A DNA stretch of 64,000 nucleotides from CAWEPK01 sp963835595 (lineage in GTDB: Bacteria; Desulfobacterota; Syntrophorhabdia; Syntrophorhabdales; WCHB1-27). The DNA lies in NCBI GenBank assembly GCA_963835595.1, contig CAWIGL010000002.1, positions 1,550,001-1,614,000 of the forward strand, written 5' to 3'. The notes under the pieces are model-generated. The model searched no databases and was not told where the DNA came from. It worked only from the letters and a program-made list of their open reading frames with translations. Both the position numbers and the translations under genes were made by a program. Of this stretch, positions 35,500 to 44,162 are shown in pieces (position 1 is the stretch's first letter; the number at the start of each line of letters is the position of its first letter).

Positions 35500-36787
35500 G
35501 CGCCTTTTCCCTCCACTTCTCGAACTCCTCCCTGAACGCCTCCCTGTTCCTTGCCTGCGTCGCGGCGACAAGCACCCCTTCGGCAGTCTCAAGCAGGTAG
35601 ATGCGCCTGTAGTGCATGAAAAAATTGGTGTAAAGGCCGAAGAGGATGAGGGCGAAGCCCGTCCAGACGACCCAGACGCCTGGGTCGCGGGCCACCTCAA
35701 GCCCGGAGTAAACCTCGCTGTCGATGCCCTTGAGCCGGACGGTGACGCCTGCCAGCTCTTTCTCGGCAAGCCTCGGGACGTCCCTCAGAAACCAGGCAGT
35801 CCGCGTCTGTCCGCCTTCGACGTAGGCGACCTGCACGCCGGGGCCGAAATTATGGACGGAGCGCTCGAACCTCATCGCCATGATCGCAAGATCGCCCTGC
35901 TTGTATACCCCGCCCTGGCCGAGCCTCACCTCCTGCCCCCCTACGTCGAATAAGAAAACTGGGTCCATGCCGTAGGTCGCCTGGTAGATGCTCGTACCCC
36001 TGTACGAGAAGGGGTGGTTGACCCGCACGTCCGCCTTTGCCGCCGTCTTCCCGTGGTCTACGATCTCTATGCGGCTTAAGTATTCCTTCGGCTCGCCGCC
36101 TGGGTAAAAGCTGACGGTGAAATCATCGAGCCTGATGGCGAACCCCAGATCGATCGGCGTGCGGCCGTCCCTTTTCATTGCCGCGTCCTTCGTCTCGCCC
36201 TTGCCGAGCGCGAGTGCGCCCCGGTAGCCGAACAGAAGGCCGATCAGGCTCCCCAAAAGGATGACGACGATGCTTGCGTGGATGATGTAGACGCCGTACC
36301 GCGCAAAACGGCCCTTTTCGAGGATGGCGCCCTGTCCCTCACGCCTCGCCCGGTATCCCGAAAAGAGCGCCTCGACCTCTCCGATCTTACGGTCTTTAAG
36401 GAAGAACCCGAAGGGCATGGCGGAGAGCGTCTTTTCGGATGGCAGCGTGCGGCTGCCGCCTTTGAAAAGCCCTCCGAGCCGCCGGAGCGTGCAGAGGATC
36501 AGGTTGAGGACGAAGAGGCCGGTAAGGCCGAAGAACCACGGTGCGTGGAAGACGTCGGCGAGGCCCGAGAGACGCAGGAATACCTGCCCGGCTTCCCCGT
36601 ACCTCTGCGCGTATTCCTCGACTGCCGCCTGCTGAGGTATGAGCGTGCCGACGACGCAGACGACGGCAATCAGGGCGAGGAGGACTATCGTGAGCTTCAC
36701 CGATGCAAGGGACGCATAGGCGCCCTTAGCGGCGGAGTCGGGGGGCCGCTTTTCACCCCCGGCAGACTTATTCTCTATCCCATCCAT
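35483..36787 (-). CDS. resB: Cytochrome c biogenesis protein ResB/Ccs1
   Basis: About 434 residues. The N-terminal part has three hydrophobic segments (VKLTIVLLALIAVVCVVGTLIPQ, HAPWFFGLTGLFVLNLILCTL, YGVYIIHASIVVILLGSLIGLLF), then a large exported domain with ResB landmarks (YRGTSIYQATYG, GLEVARDPGVWVVWTGFALILFGLY). Partner of the CcsA protein downstream in a two-gene operon. ATG 36787 is used; the frame also allows a GTG six codons earlier. Confidence 0.93.
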   Translation of the reverse strand: MDGIENKSAGGEKRPPDSAAKGAYASLASVKLTIVLLALIAVVCVVGTLIPQQAAVEEYAQRYGEAGQVFLRLSGLADVFHAPWFFGLTGLFVLNLILCTLRRLGGLFKGGSRTLPSEKTLSAMPFGFFLKDRKIGEVEALFSGYRARREGQGAILEKGRFARYGVYIIHASIVVILLGSLIGLLFGYRGALALGKGETKDAAMKRDGRTPIDLGFAIRLDDFTVSFYPGGEPKEYLSRIEIVDHGKTAAKADVRVNHPFSYRGTSIYQATYGMDPVFLFDVGGQEVRLGQGGVYKQGDLAIMAMRFERSVHNFGPGVQVAYVEGGQTRTAWFLRDVPRLAEKELAGVTVRLKGIDSEVYSGLEVARDPGVWVVWTGFALILFGLYTNFFMHYRRIYLLETAEGVLVAATQARNREAFREEFEKWREKAHDLER

Positions 36788-36954
36788 TGGACCCTGCACG
36801 CGCACCCACGCCTATTGACTCTATATTGTATGGCAGACCAACACCGCTTTCATAGGATTGTAACAGTGATTGCCATAAAATGCCAGCCCCCCTCTTACCA
36901 GGACTCCCCGGCCAGGCGCCAATACGGAAGCCGCTCGCGGCTGCGCGACGCCCG

Positions 36955-38508
36955 TCACTCGGCGACGACCTCCGCGCCTCGGCCCACCTGCGGGTCCCTG
37001 ATCGTGAAGGCCAGGGGGACCGATATAAGGAAAAGCACGGCGATAAGAAAAAAGACGTGGTTGTAGGCCAGCATGCCCGCCTGCCTTCCGACCGCCCTCT
37101 CCAGAAGCCCAAGGGCCTCCATACCTGTCCCGGTCGCGCCCGCCCCGGTCGTAAAAACATGCGACAGGAGCCGCCCGATCACGCCCGTCGTGATGTCGTT
37201 ATAACTTGTCACGTGCTCCACGAGTATCGCGCGATACCTGATCTCGCCCCTGGTGATGCAGGTGGCGGCCAGGGCGATGCCGACGCTCGCGAATACCTGC
37301 CTGATAACGTTGTAAAGGCCGGTCGCGGCCGTCATCAGGGGCTTCTCTATCGTCGATAGCACGGCGGTGCTCAGGGCCACGAATATGAGACCGAAGCCGA
37401 TGCCCTGCAAAAATTGGGGGAAGAATATGTCCCAGTATCCCACGTCCAGGGAAAGGAGCGATAGGAAGTAGAACGAGACGGCGTTGATGAAAAGCCCCAG
37501 GGCTATAAGCAGCCGGGGCCCGGTCCTGCGGTACAGCCGTGCCGTGAAAGGCATCGCCAGGGCCATCGCGAGGCTCCTCGGCATAAGCGCAAGCCCGGCG
37601 TTGTAGGCAGGGTAGTCGAGGAGCTGCTCAAGGAAGAGAGGCAGGACGAAGAGGCTTGCAAAAAGGCCCAGGGAGAGAATGCCGCCCATGAAGCTGCCGG
37701 AGCTGAAATTGAGGTCCTTCAGGATCCGGAGGTTGACCGCGGGCCTTTTGGCGATCAGCTCCCTGATTACGAACAGGGTAAGGCCGGCGAGGGCGGCGAC
37801 TGCCAGATATCGTATCATATCGGAGGTGAACCAGTCCTTCTGGTCGCCCTTTTCGAGCATGATCTGGAGCGACCCCAGCCCGGCGGCCATGAGGAACAGG
37901 CCCACCGCGTCTACGCTCCCCTTTTCCCGGACGAGGTAAGGGGGGTCTTCGATGAAGCGCATGATGAGCAGGATATTGACGATGCCGACGGGGACGTTTA
38001 TATAGAATATCCAGGGCCATGAGTAGTTGTCGGTGAGCCATCCGCCGAGGGTCGGCCCGAAGGCGGGACCGAGGATGACGCCGAGGCCGAAGAGGCTCAT
38101 CGCAGTTGCCTGCTCTTCCGTGGGAAACGTCTCCCGCAGCAGCGCCTGCGCCAAGGGTATGAGGGTCCCGCCCCCTATGCCCTGGAGGACGCGGAAGGCG
38201 ACCATCGAAGACAGGTCCCAGGCAGTCCCGCACAGCATCGAAGAGCCCGTGAAGAGCATGACCGAGAAAAGGAAGAACCGCTTGCGCCCGAACCGGGAGC
38301 TCAAGAGCGCAATGATCGGCATGACGATGACGTTCGATAGGATGTAGCCCGTCGAGACCCATGCGATCTCCTCGACCGAGGCGCCCAGGGCGCCGCGCAT
38401 GTGGGGCAGGGCCACGTTAACGATGCTCATGTCGAGGGCGGCCATCAGGGCCCCCGTCATCACCGTCGCGGTCACGAGCCATTTGTGGGATTTGTGCGCG
38501 CTGTCCAC
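36955..38508 (-). CDS. MFS drug exporter, DHA2 family (EmrB-like)
   Basis: 517-residue 14-helix drug:H+ antiporter. DHA2 landmarks: ALDMSIVNVALPHM in helix 1, the loop RFGRKRFF, GIGGGTLIPLAQALLRETFP in helix 4-5 and GLGVILGPAFGPTLGGWL (motif C). It forms a tripartite pump with the membrane fusion protein 6 bases upstream and the TolC-like protein, all behind a TetR gene. GTG start 38508. Confidence 0.94.
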   Translation of the reverse strand: MDSAHKSHKWLVTATVMTGALMAALDMSIVNVALPHMRGALGASVEEIAWVSTGYILSNVIVMPIIALLSSRFGRKRFFLFSVMLFTGSSMLCGTAWDLSSMVAFRVLQGIGGGTLIPLAQALLRETFPTEEQATAMSLFGLGVILGPAFGPTLGGWLTDNYSWPWIFYINVPVGIVNILLIMRFIEDPPYLVREKGSVDAVGLFLMAAGLGSLQIMLEKGDQKDWFTSDMIRYLAVAALAGLTLFVIRELIAKRPAVNLRILKDLNFSSGSFMGGILSLGLFASLFVLPLFLEQLLDYPAYNAGLALMPRSLAMALAMPFTARLYRRTGPRLLIALGLFINAVSFYFLSLLSLDVGYWDIFFPQFLQGIGFGLIFVALSTAVLSTIEKPLMTAATGLYNVIRQVFASVGIALAATCITRGEIRYRAILVEHVTSYNDITTGVIGRLLSHVFTTGAGATGTGMEALGLLERAVGRQAGMLAYNHVFFLIAVLFLISVPLAFTIRDPQVGRGAEVVAE

Positions 38509-38513
38509 GGGAC

Positions 38514-39572
38514 CTATCGCCCGGACAGCTTCAAGCCCGTTTTCCGGCTCACGTCAACGGTTGGCGTGACGGAGAGGCCGGGCCATAAGGGATGGCGGGG
38601 GTCGAACGGGGAGTCCACCAGGATCTTCACGGGGAGCCGCTGGACGACCTTCACGAAGTTGCCCGTCGCGTTCTCCGGTGGGAGCAGGCTGAAAACGGCG
38701 CCGGTGCCGGGCTGAAGGCTGTCAACATGTCCCCGGAAGACGATGCCGGGGTATGCGTCAACCTTTATCTCGACCGGCTGGCCGACGGCCATCTTTCCCA
38801 CCTGCGTCTCCTTGTAATTGGCTACGATCCAGGTGTCCTGCTGCACGATAGCGAGGAGGGCCTGCCCCGGCTGCACGTACTTGCCCGGATCGACGTTCTT
38901 CTTGGCGATCCTCCCGGGGACGGGCGCGACGAGGGTCGTCCGCTTTACGTTCAGGTCCGCAAGCCTGTGCGTAGCCTCGGCTTGCCTGATCCTGAAGTCC
39001 TGGGTGGAGAGCTTGCCCTTGGCCGCCTCTATCGCCTCTACGGCCTCCCCGACGGCGGAAGCGGCCGCTTCCTTCCTGGCACGGGCCACCGCCAGGCGCG
39101 ATTCGACGTGGTCGTACTGGCTCCTTGTAGCCGCGTCCTCCCTTACGAGCCGTTTGTACCGGTCGAAGTCCTTTTCGGCGAGGGCCTGCTCCGCCCCGGC
39201 AGCCGCGAGGTTCGCCTGCGCCTGGTCGAGGGCCTTCTGCCTTTGCTTGAGGGACGCCTGAAGCTCGGCCTTTTCCGCTACGAGGGTGGAAACCGCCTGG
39301 CCCCTCTCTTTCGCCGTGTCCGAGTAGTCCTGCGGGAAGATATCGAGCAGGGGGGCGCCGGCCTTCACGTACTGGTTGTCTGTGATGTAGACGGTGACGA
39401 CCCTCCCCCTTATCTCCGGCGCGACGGGCACTATCGTGCCTGTGACGTAGGCGTCGTCCGTGCTTTCGTGGGAAAGGGAGTAGACGAGATAATTTGCCCC
39501 GACGATAAGGCCCGCCAGGACCGCCGCCGCCGCTATGCCTCTTAAGGCCCGCTTTTTCGTTTGTCCGTTCAC
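38514..39572 (-). CDS. Membrane fusion protein, EmrA/HlyD family
   Basis: 352 residues with one N-terminal membrane helix (GIAAAAVLAGLIVGANYLVYSLS), the STDDAYVTG motif characteristic of EmrA, a long coiled coil (residues ~90-200) and the lipoyl/beta-barrel region VAPVPGRIAKKNVDPGKYVQPGQ. It bridges the MFS pump and the TolC channel in the periplasm. GTG start 39572 follows the tolC stop. Confidence 0.94.
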   Translation of the reverse strand: MNGQTKKRALRGIAAAAVLAGLIVGANYLVYSLSHESTDDAYVTGTIVPVAPEIRGRVVTVYITDNQYVKAGAPLLDIFPQDYSDTAKERGQAVSTLVAEKAELQASLKQRQKALDQAQANLAAAGAEQALAEKDFDRYKRLVREDAATRSQYDHVESRLAVARARKEAAASAVGEAVEAIEAAKGKLSTQDFRIRQAEATHRLADLNVKRTTLVAPVPGRIAKKNVDPGKYVQPGQALLAIVQQDTWIVANYKETQVGKMAVGQPVEIKVDAYPGIVFRGHVDSLQPGTGAVFSLLPPENATGNFVKVVQRLPVKILVDSPFDPRHPLWPGLSVTPTVDVSRKTGLKLSGR

Positions 39573-39582
39573 CGATTCCGCC

Positions 39583-40914
39583 TCATTTGTCGTATTCGTC
39601 CTTCAGGTTCTCTCCCAGGGCGTAAAGGTAGCCCGCCTCCGAGCGGTAGTAGTCGTAGACGGCCCGGTGATAATTCGTCTCGGAAAGGGCGCGCAGGGCG
39701 ATAGCGTCCGTCACGTCCCGCGCGATGCCCGTGCCCTCCGCATACTTGACCCTGGTGATCCTCAGGTTCTCCTCCGCCTGGGAGAGGGCGCCTGAAGCCA
39801 CCTTGATCGCCTCGCTCGCGTTCACCGCGTCGAGATAGTGCTTCTCGACCTCAAGGCCGATGTCGTCAGTCAGTTTTTTGCGCTCGATGCGGAGCCGGGA
39901 CCCGGCCGTCTGCACTTTCTGGATCGCGGCATTCGTGCTTCCGCCGCTCCAGAGGTTCAGGCTCATCAGGAAGAGCACCGCTGCATTGTTCTCGTAGGTC
40001 AGGTATTTGTTCTTCGTGTAGTCATACTCCCCCTGGGCGATGAACTTGGGCAGGTACTCGGCCTTCCGCGCCGTCTCCTCGTACGCGAGGGCCTTGAGCG
40101 TAGCGTCGACGATCTTCAGCTCAGGCCGCTGACTTTCCGCAGTCGCTATCGCCCCGTCGTACGGCGGCATCTTCGCGTAAGGCCTCGTCACCTCGACCAC
40201 TTCGACGGGACTCGAAAGCGGCCTCGTGAGCATGTTGTTCACCCTGGCCCCGTTTATCCGCCTGGTGTTCTTCGCGTTCAGGAGCTTCCGCTTGGCGTCT
40301 GCGAGCCGCACCTCCGCCTGGAGCAGGTCGTTCCTCGTGATCAGGCCGTTTTGCAGGAGGTTCTTGGCCACCTCCGCGTGCGAGGCGAGGGCCTCTAGCT
40401 CCCTTTCCGCGACGGCGATCACCTTCTCCGATTCGAGAACGTCGAAGTAAAGGGTCGTGAAGGCGAGGGCGATCTCGTTCCTGACCCTTATCGTGTCGAG
40501 CCGCTTCGTGTCCTCCATCAGCCGCGCGGACTTGTACAGGGAGCTGACCCCGCCGAAATCGTAGAGGATCTGCTGGATCACGAGCTGGTAGGTATAGAAG
40601 CTTTTTTCAGAGGTCTGGGCGACCAGCGAGCCGGCACGCAAGCCCGGCTGGTTTTCCAGAAAGGTCTGGGCGTATGAGGTATTGACGCTCGGCAGCAGCT
40701 TCGACCTGGCGATGACCGTGTCTTCATGGGACATCTTCTCTTCCTGCTGCTTGATCCTGATGACGCGGTTTTCCGCCGTTACTATCTTCAAGCCGTCGAG
40801 AAGGGTGAGCGGCTCGGACCGCGCCGGCAAGGGCATGAAGAAGACGATGATTGCGATCACTGCGACGGCCGCGAAGGCCCACGGCCGCATCGCTACCTTA
40901 CCCCCTGAAAGCAT
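39583..40914 (-). CDS. TolC-family outer-membrane efflux channel
   Basis: About 440 residues with an N-terminal signal sequence (MRPWAFAAVAVIAIIVFFMPLPARS) and the two OEP repeats of TolC proteins, e.g. NGLITRNDLLQAEVRLADAKRKLLNAKN and the second-repeat YAEGTGIARDVTDAIALRALSETNYHRAVYDY. Completes a tripartite exporter with EmrA/EmrB-like partners. Start 40914 or the internal ATG 40890, whose signal peptide is shorter and better shaped. Confidence 0.93.
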   Translation of the reverse strand: MLSGGKVAMRPWAFAAVAVIAIIVFFMPLPARSEPLTLLDGLKIVTAENRVIRIKQQEEKMSHEDTVIARSKLLPSVNTSYAQTFLENQPGLRAGSLVAQTSEKSFYTYQLVIQQILYDFGGVSSLYKSARLMEDTKRLDTIRVRNEIALAFTTLYFDVLESEKVIAVAERELEALASHAEVAKNLLQNGLITRNDLLQAEVRLADAKRKLLNAKNTRRINGARVNNMLTRPLSSPVEVVEVTRPYAKMPPYDGAIATAESQRPELKIVDATLKALAYEETARKAEYLPKFIAQGEYDYTKNKYLTYENNAAVLFLMSLNLWSGGSTNAAIQKVQTAGSRLRIERKKLTDDIGLEVEKHYLDAVNASEAIKVASGALSQAEENLRITRVKYAEGTGIARDVTDAIALRALSETNYHRAVYDYYRSEAGYLYALGENLKDEYDK

Positions 40915-41004
40915 CCCCTTGGCATCTCCTTATAAAAACACGCCCCCTATAGGCCGGGGCCGCGCGGGGTACGCCGGGCGGCCGGGAACTGCCCGTCCCC
41001 TTTC

Positions 41005-41607
41005 TTATCCCCGGCACGCGTCCGTTTCCCCGCCTGTCTCTTTTTGGCTCAGAAAGGTCAGGACCGAGCGCCACAGCGTATCCCGCGATGCGGCGAGGTC
41101 CACCGTACCGGCAAAGGCGTTAAAGACAGCCCCTTTCAGCACGCAGAGGATGAAGAGGGCCGCGTCCCCGCAGTCTGCCGCCCCGAATATCCCCAGTTCT
41201 ACGCCCCTGCGGATGATCCCGGCAAGGAACTCCTTCTGAAATCTGAAAAATCCGGTCCTGAACGGCCTGGCAAACTCCAGGTCGTAGTCCTTGAACTGGA
41301 GCGAGATAGTCTGCTTTCTGGAAGCCGTATATTCGAGATGGTTCTCGATGTAGCGCCGGATCGCAACAGCGGGCTCCTCGCGCTCCAGCTCCCGTATGCC
41401 TTCCTTATACAGCCTCATCCCTTCCTCCAGGGCCTCGAGGTAAAGCTGTTCCTTACTCCCGAAATACGGGTAAAGCCCGCCGACCGCCACGCCGGCGAGC
41501 CGGGCGATCTCCCTGACGGTCGCCCCCTTATAGCCCTTTTCCGCGAATACCTGTCTGGCTGCCGATAAGATGTTTCCTTTTACCAATGGCGACGGTTGCC
41601 TGCTCAT
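41005..41607 (-). CDS. TetR/AcrR-family repressor of the efflux operon
   Basis: 200 residues. The N-terminal TetR helix-turn-helix is AARQVFAEKGYKGATVREIARLAGVAVGGLYPYFGSKEQLYLEAL; the C-terminal ligand-binding part is divergent. It is the first gene of the pump operon, transcribed in the same direction. The palindrome TGAACACCTGTTCA lies 3 bases upstream of ATG 41607, so autoregulation of the whole operon is likely. A GTG at 41625 would lie within that palindrome and is not preferred. Confidence 0.92.
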   Translation of the reverse strand: MSRQPSPLVKGNILSAARQVFAEKGYKGATVREIARLAGVAVGGLYPYFGSKEQLYLEALEEGMRLYKEGIRELEREEPAVAIRRYIENHLEYTASRKQTISLQFKDYDLEFARPFRTGFFRFQKEFLAGIIRRGVELGIFGAADCGDAALFILCVLKGAVFNAFAGTVDLAASRDTLWRSVLTFLSQKETGGETDACRG

Positions 41608-41610
41608 TAA

Positions 41611-41624
41611 TGAACACCTGTTCA
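41611..41624. promoter_or_regulatory. TetR-type operator TGAACACCTGTTCA
   Basis: Perfect 6-bp arms (TGAACA/TGTTCA) around CC, immediately upstream of the repressor start. AcrR-like regulators bind palindromes of this size over their own promoters. Confidence 0.65.
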
Positions 41625-41659
41625 CGGTAAGTTAGCAAAAAAACGGCCGAAGGTCAATA

Positions 41660-41752
41660 GCATTGCGCCTTATATGCGGCCGGGATTTTTTTCCGCATAG
41701 CGCGATTCCGCAGAGGCGCGAGTCCAAGCCCGGAGGAGTCCGACCGTCTTTC
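41660..41752 (-). repeat. Chimeric repeat: family 1 5' end joined to a family 2 end
   Basis: On the plus strand TATGCGGCCGGGAT...TTCCGC (end of family 2) is followed by GCGCGATTCCGCAGAGGCGCGAG and CCAAGCCCGGAGGAGTCCGAC (family 1, reverse complement). The two families therefore meet end to end here, between the divergent tetR and metE genes. Confidence 0.65.
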
Positions 41753-41790
41753 CGCTCTATCAACGGGTTGCGATGATCGTGAAGACAGGT

Positions 41791-41819
41791 TTGACACCCC
41801 ACCCCCGTTGTGCTACAAA
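41791..41819 (+). promoter_or_regulatory. Promoter giving a leaderless metE message
   Basis: TTGACA (41791-41796), a 17-base spacer and TACAAA (41814-41819). The expected transcription start, 6-7 bases after the -10 box, coincides with the ATG at 41825, and no ribosome site is present. Confidence 0.55.
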
Positions 41820-41824
41820 TTGCG

Positions 41825-42838
41825 ATGCTGGTCACGAGCATAGGAAGCCTGCCCTTTACGGACGTGGAAAAGGCGCTCGACGCGGTCTTTGCGAGCTGCC
41901 CCGAGGCCCCCTTCTGGCCGCAGTTGCCTAAGCGCTCCTTCCTCGAAGACATGTACGTCCAGGGCCTCGAAGGCGTGCCCGCCCTGACGACGGACGCAGG
42001 GAAGGGCGCGGTCTACATGGACACCCGCAAGACCGAAGGGATAGAGCGGTTTTACGAGGACGTAGCGAGCGCGAACATCGGGGCCTTCGCCGTATCGCAG
42101 GACGCGGCGCCGGGGTTTTACGGGCTGCTCGAAAGGCTCAAACGCGCCGGCGGGCGCGTCAGGCTCGTCAAGGGGCAGATGAGCGGCCCCTTCACGCTCG
42201 GGATCGGCCTGAAGGACGAGAACGGAAAACCCATCATTTACAACGACGCCTATTTCGATATCATCAAGAAGGCGCTGCGCATGAAGGCGGCCTGGATGAT
42301 CGATGCGATAAGGCGCGCCTGCCCCGGCACGGAAGTGGTCATTTTTTTCGACGAGCCTGCGATGGTCTCCCTCGGCTCCGCCTACGTATCGGTCTCGCGG
42401 GAGGCGGCCACGGCGATGATCGACGAGGTGATCGAAGGCCTCGACGGGCGCATAGGGGTCCATTGCTGCGGCAATACGGACTGGCCCGCGCTGCTCACGA
42501 GCGGCCTCGACATCATCAATTACGACGCCTTCAACTTCATGGAGACGCTCTTCTATTTTCCCCGCGAGCTTTCCGGTTTCCTGGCTAGGGGGGGCAGGGT
42601 GGCGCCTGGGATCGTGCCTTCCCTGGCGGAAGGACTTGCAGGCGCCGATGTCTACGGCCTCGCCAGGTCGCTGCGCGCGTTCGAGGGCCGGATGGCGGAT
42701 GCGGGCTTCCCTCCCGATGCGGACGAGATCGTAACGACTGCCTGCGGATTGGGCTCCTTGGGCGAGGCGGAGGCATACCGGGCGCTTGACCTACTCAAAA
42801 ACCTCCCCGACGCAGTAAGAACGCTCGATAAAGGCTGA
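41825..42838 (+). CDS. Core-type cobalamin-independent methionine synthase (short MetE-like)
   Basis: 337 residues, about the size of the catalytic MetE domain alone. Zinc ligands are conserved: HCC in IGVHCCGNTDW (His-x-Cys) and the Cys of TTACGLGS near the C-terminus; a FFDEPAMVSLG segment is also typical. Known short core MetE proteins of Wood-Ljungdahl anaerobes accept methyl groups from corrinoid donors rather than methyl-tetrahydrofolate-triglutamate, which fits the corrinoid methyltransferase at 16.8 kb. ATG 41825 has no ribosome site. Confidence 0.85.
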   Translation: MLVTSIGSLPFTDVEKALDAVFASCPEAPFWPQLPKRSFLEDMYVQGLEGVPALTTDAGKGAVYMDTRKTEGIERFYEDVASANIGAFAVSQDAAPGFYGLLERLKRAGGRVRLVKGQMSGPFTLGIGLKDENGKPIIYNDAYFDIIKKALRMKAAWMIDAIRRACPGTEVVIFFDEPAMVSLGSAYVSVSREAATAMIDEVIEGLDGRIGVHCCGNTDWPALLTSGLDIINYDAFNFMETLFYFPRELSGFLARGGRVAPGIVPSLAEGLAGADVYGLARSLRAFEGRMADAGFPPDADEIVTTACGLGSLGEAEAYRALDLLKNLPDAVRTLDKG

Positions 42839-42846
42839 GCCGTCCC

Positions 42847-44080
42847 ATGCCCTGGTCGATCATAGCGGCGGTCGCGGCGGGGTTTGCGGCCGGGCTTGCC
42901 GTCTCTTTCCTCTTCAGGATATACCGGACGAAAACTGCCGGAGAGCTTGCGGAAGAACTGTTCGGCCGGCACGACGCGGAGCGCAGAAGGGACGCAGAGG
43001 CCGTCGTCGAGCACGTGAAGGCGAGCTTCGGGAGCCTCTCCCTGGAGGCCCTCTCGAAGTCGACCGAAGAGTTCCTAAAGCTCGCGAAGACGCACCTCGA
43101 GTCGGAGCGGCAGGCGAACGTGCGCGAGCTTGAGGCGCGCAAGGACCTGATCGACCAGGAGCTGCGCAAGATGGCGGAGGAGGTCGATAACGTCGGCAGG
43201 CTCATGAGGGAGCTCGAAAAGGACAGGGTCGAAAAGTTCGGGGAGCTGACGAAGCACCTCCAGCTCGCGGGGGAGCAGACCGCGCTCCTCGCGGGCACTA
43301 CGGCAAGCCTCAAAGAGGCCCTGGCGGGCACGAAGGCCCGGGGGCAATGGGGGGAGCGCATGGCCGAGGACATCCTGCGCGCCTTCGGCTTCGTCGAGAA
43401 CGTCAACTACCTGAAGCAGAAGACGATCCAGGGGGCGGGCGGAAGGCCGGACTTCACCTTCCTCCTGCCGCGCGGCCTGCGCCTCAACATGGACGTCAAG
43501 TTCCCCTTCGACAACTACATGCGCTTCCTCGACGCGGAAGCGGAAGGCGAAAAGGCGCGCTTCAGGGCCGAGTTTTTGAGGGACGTGAAGGCGAAGATTA
43601 AAGAAGTGGCGACGAGGGACTACATCAACCCGGAGCAGGAGCACCCTCGACTGCGCGCTCCTTCTCATCGCCAACGAGCAGGTCTACGCCTTTATCCAGG
43701 AGCAGGACAGCCGCGTCCTCGAAGAGGCGCTGCGGCAGCGCGTCATCTGCTGCTCGCCGATCACGCTTTTCGCGGTCCTCGCAGTCATCAGGCAGGCAGT
43801 CGATGCCTTCTCCATGGAAGAGACGTCGAACGAGATACTCTCCCTTCTTGGCGGCTTCAAGAAGCAGTGGGACGAGTTCCTGAAGCGGCTTGCCGGGATG
43901 GGCAAGAGGATAGGCGACCTGCAGAAGGACTTCGAGGCGCTGAGCGGCGTGCGGCGCAGGCAGCTTGAGCGGCCCCTCAACAGGATAGAGGAGATCAGGA
44001 ACGAGCGGGGGCTGACCGCTGCGCCGGCGCCGGAGGCGGCAGGCGGCGAAGAGGAGGACGAAGGGCCTGCCACCTCGTGA
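42847..44080 (+). CDS. rmuC: DNA recombination protein RmuC (one apparent frameshift)
   Basis: About 410 residues once repaired. A single N-terminal membrane helix (IIAAVAAGFAAGLAVSFLFRI), a long coiled coil (residues ~30-165) and the RmuC nuclease-like domain (GQWGERMAEDILRAFGF, NYLKQKTIQGAGGRPDFTFLLP, LNMDVKFPFDNY). RmuC limits inversion at short inverted repeats in E. coli. The frame changes near 43643-43648 (GCACCCTCGAC); the downstream part DCALLLIANEQVYAFI continues the family. Confidence 0.87.
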
Positions 44081-44120
44081 TGCCTTTGTCCTGCGCCCTT
44101 TTTCGGGGCTTTTAGATTGC

Positions 44121-44149
44121 TTGACAAAGATTGGCGATATCATTAACTT
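44121..44149 (+). promoter_or_regulatory. Candidate hrcA promoter
   Basis: TTGACA (44121-44126), a 17-base spacer and TAACTT (44144-44149), 14 bases before the ATG at 44163. No CIRCE element (TTAGCACTC-N9-GAGTGCTAA) is visible here, although HrcA normally binds one. Confidence 0.4.
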
Positions 44150-44162
44150 ATAGTGTGTCTCT

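Noticed and set aside
41700..41824. A SAM or cobalamin riboswitch upstream of the MetE-like gene
   Set aside because: The promoter leaves no leader; the upstream sequence is repeat material without riboswitch motifs.
44100..44162. A CIRCE element before hrcA
   Set aside because: No TTAGCACTC/GAGTGCTAA inverted repeat can be found.
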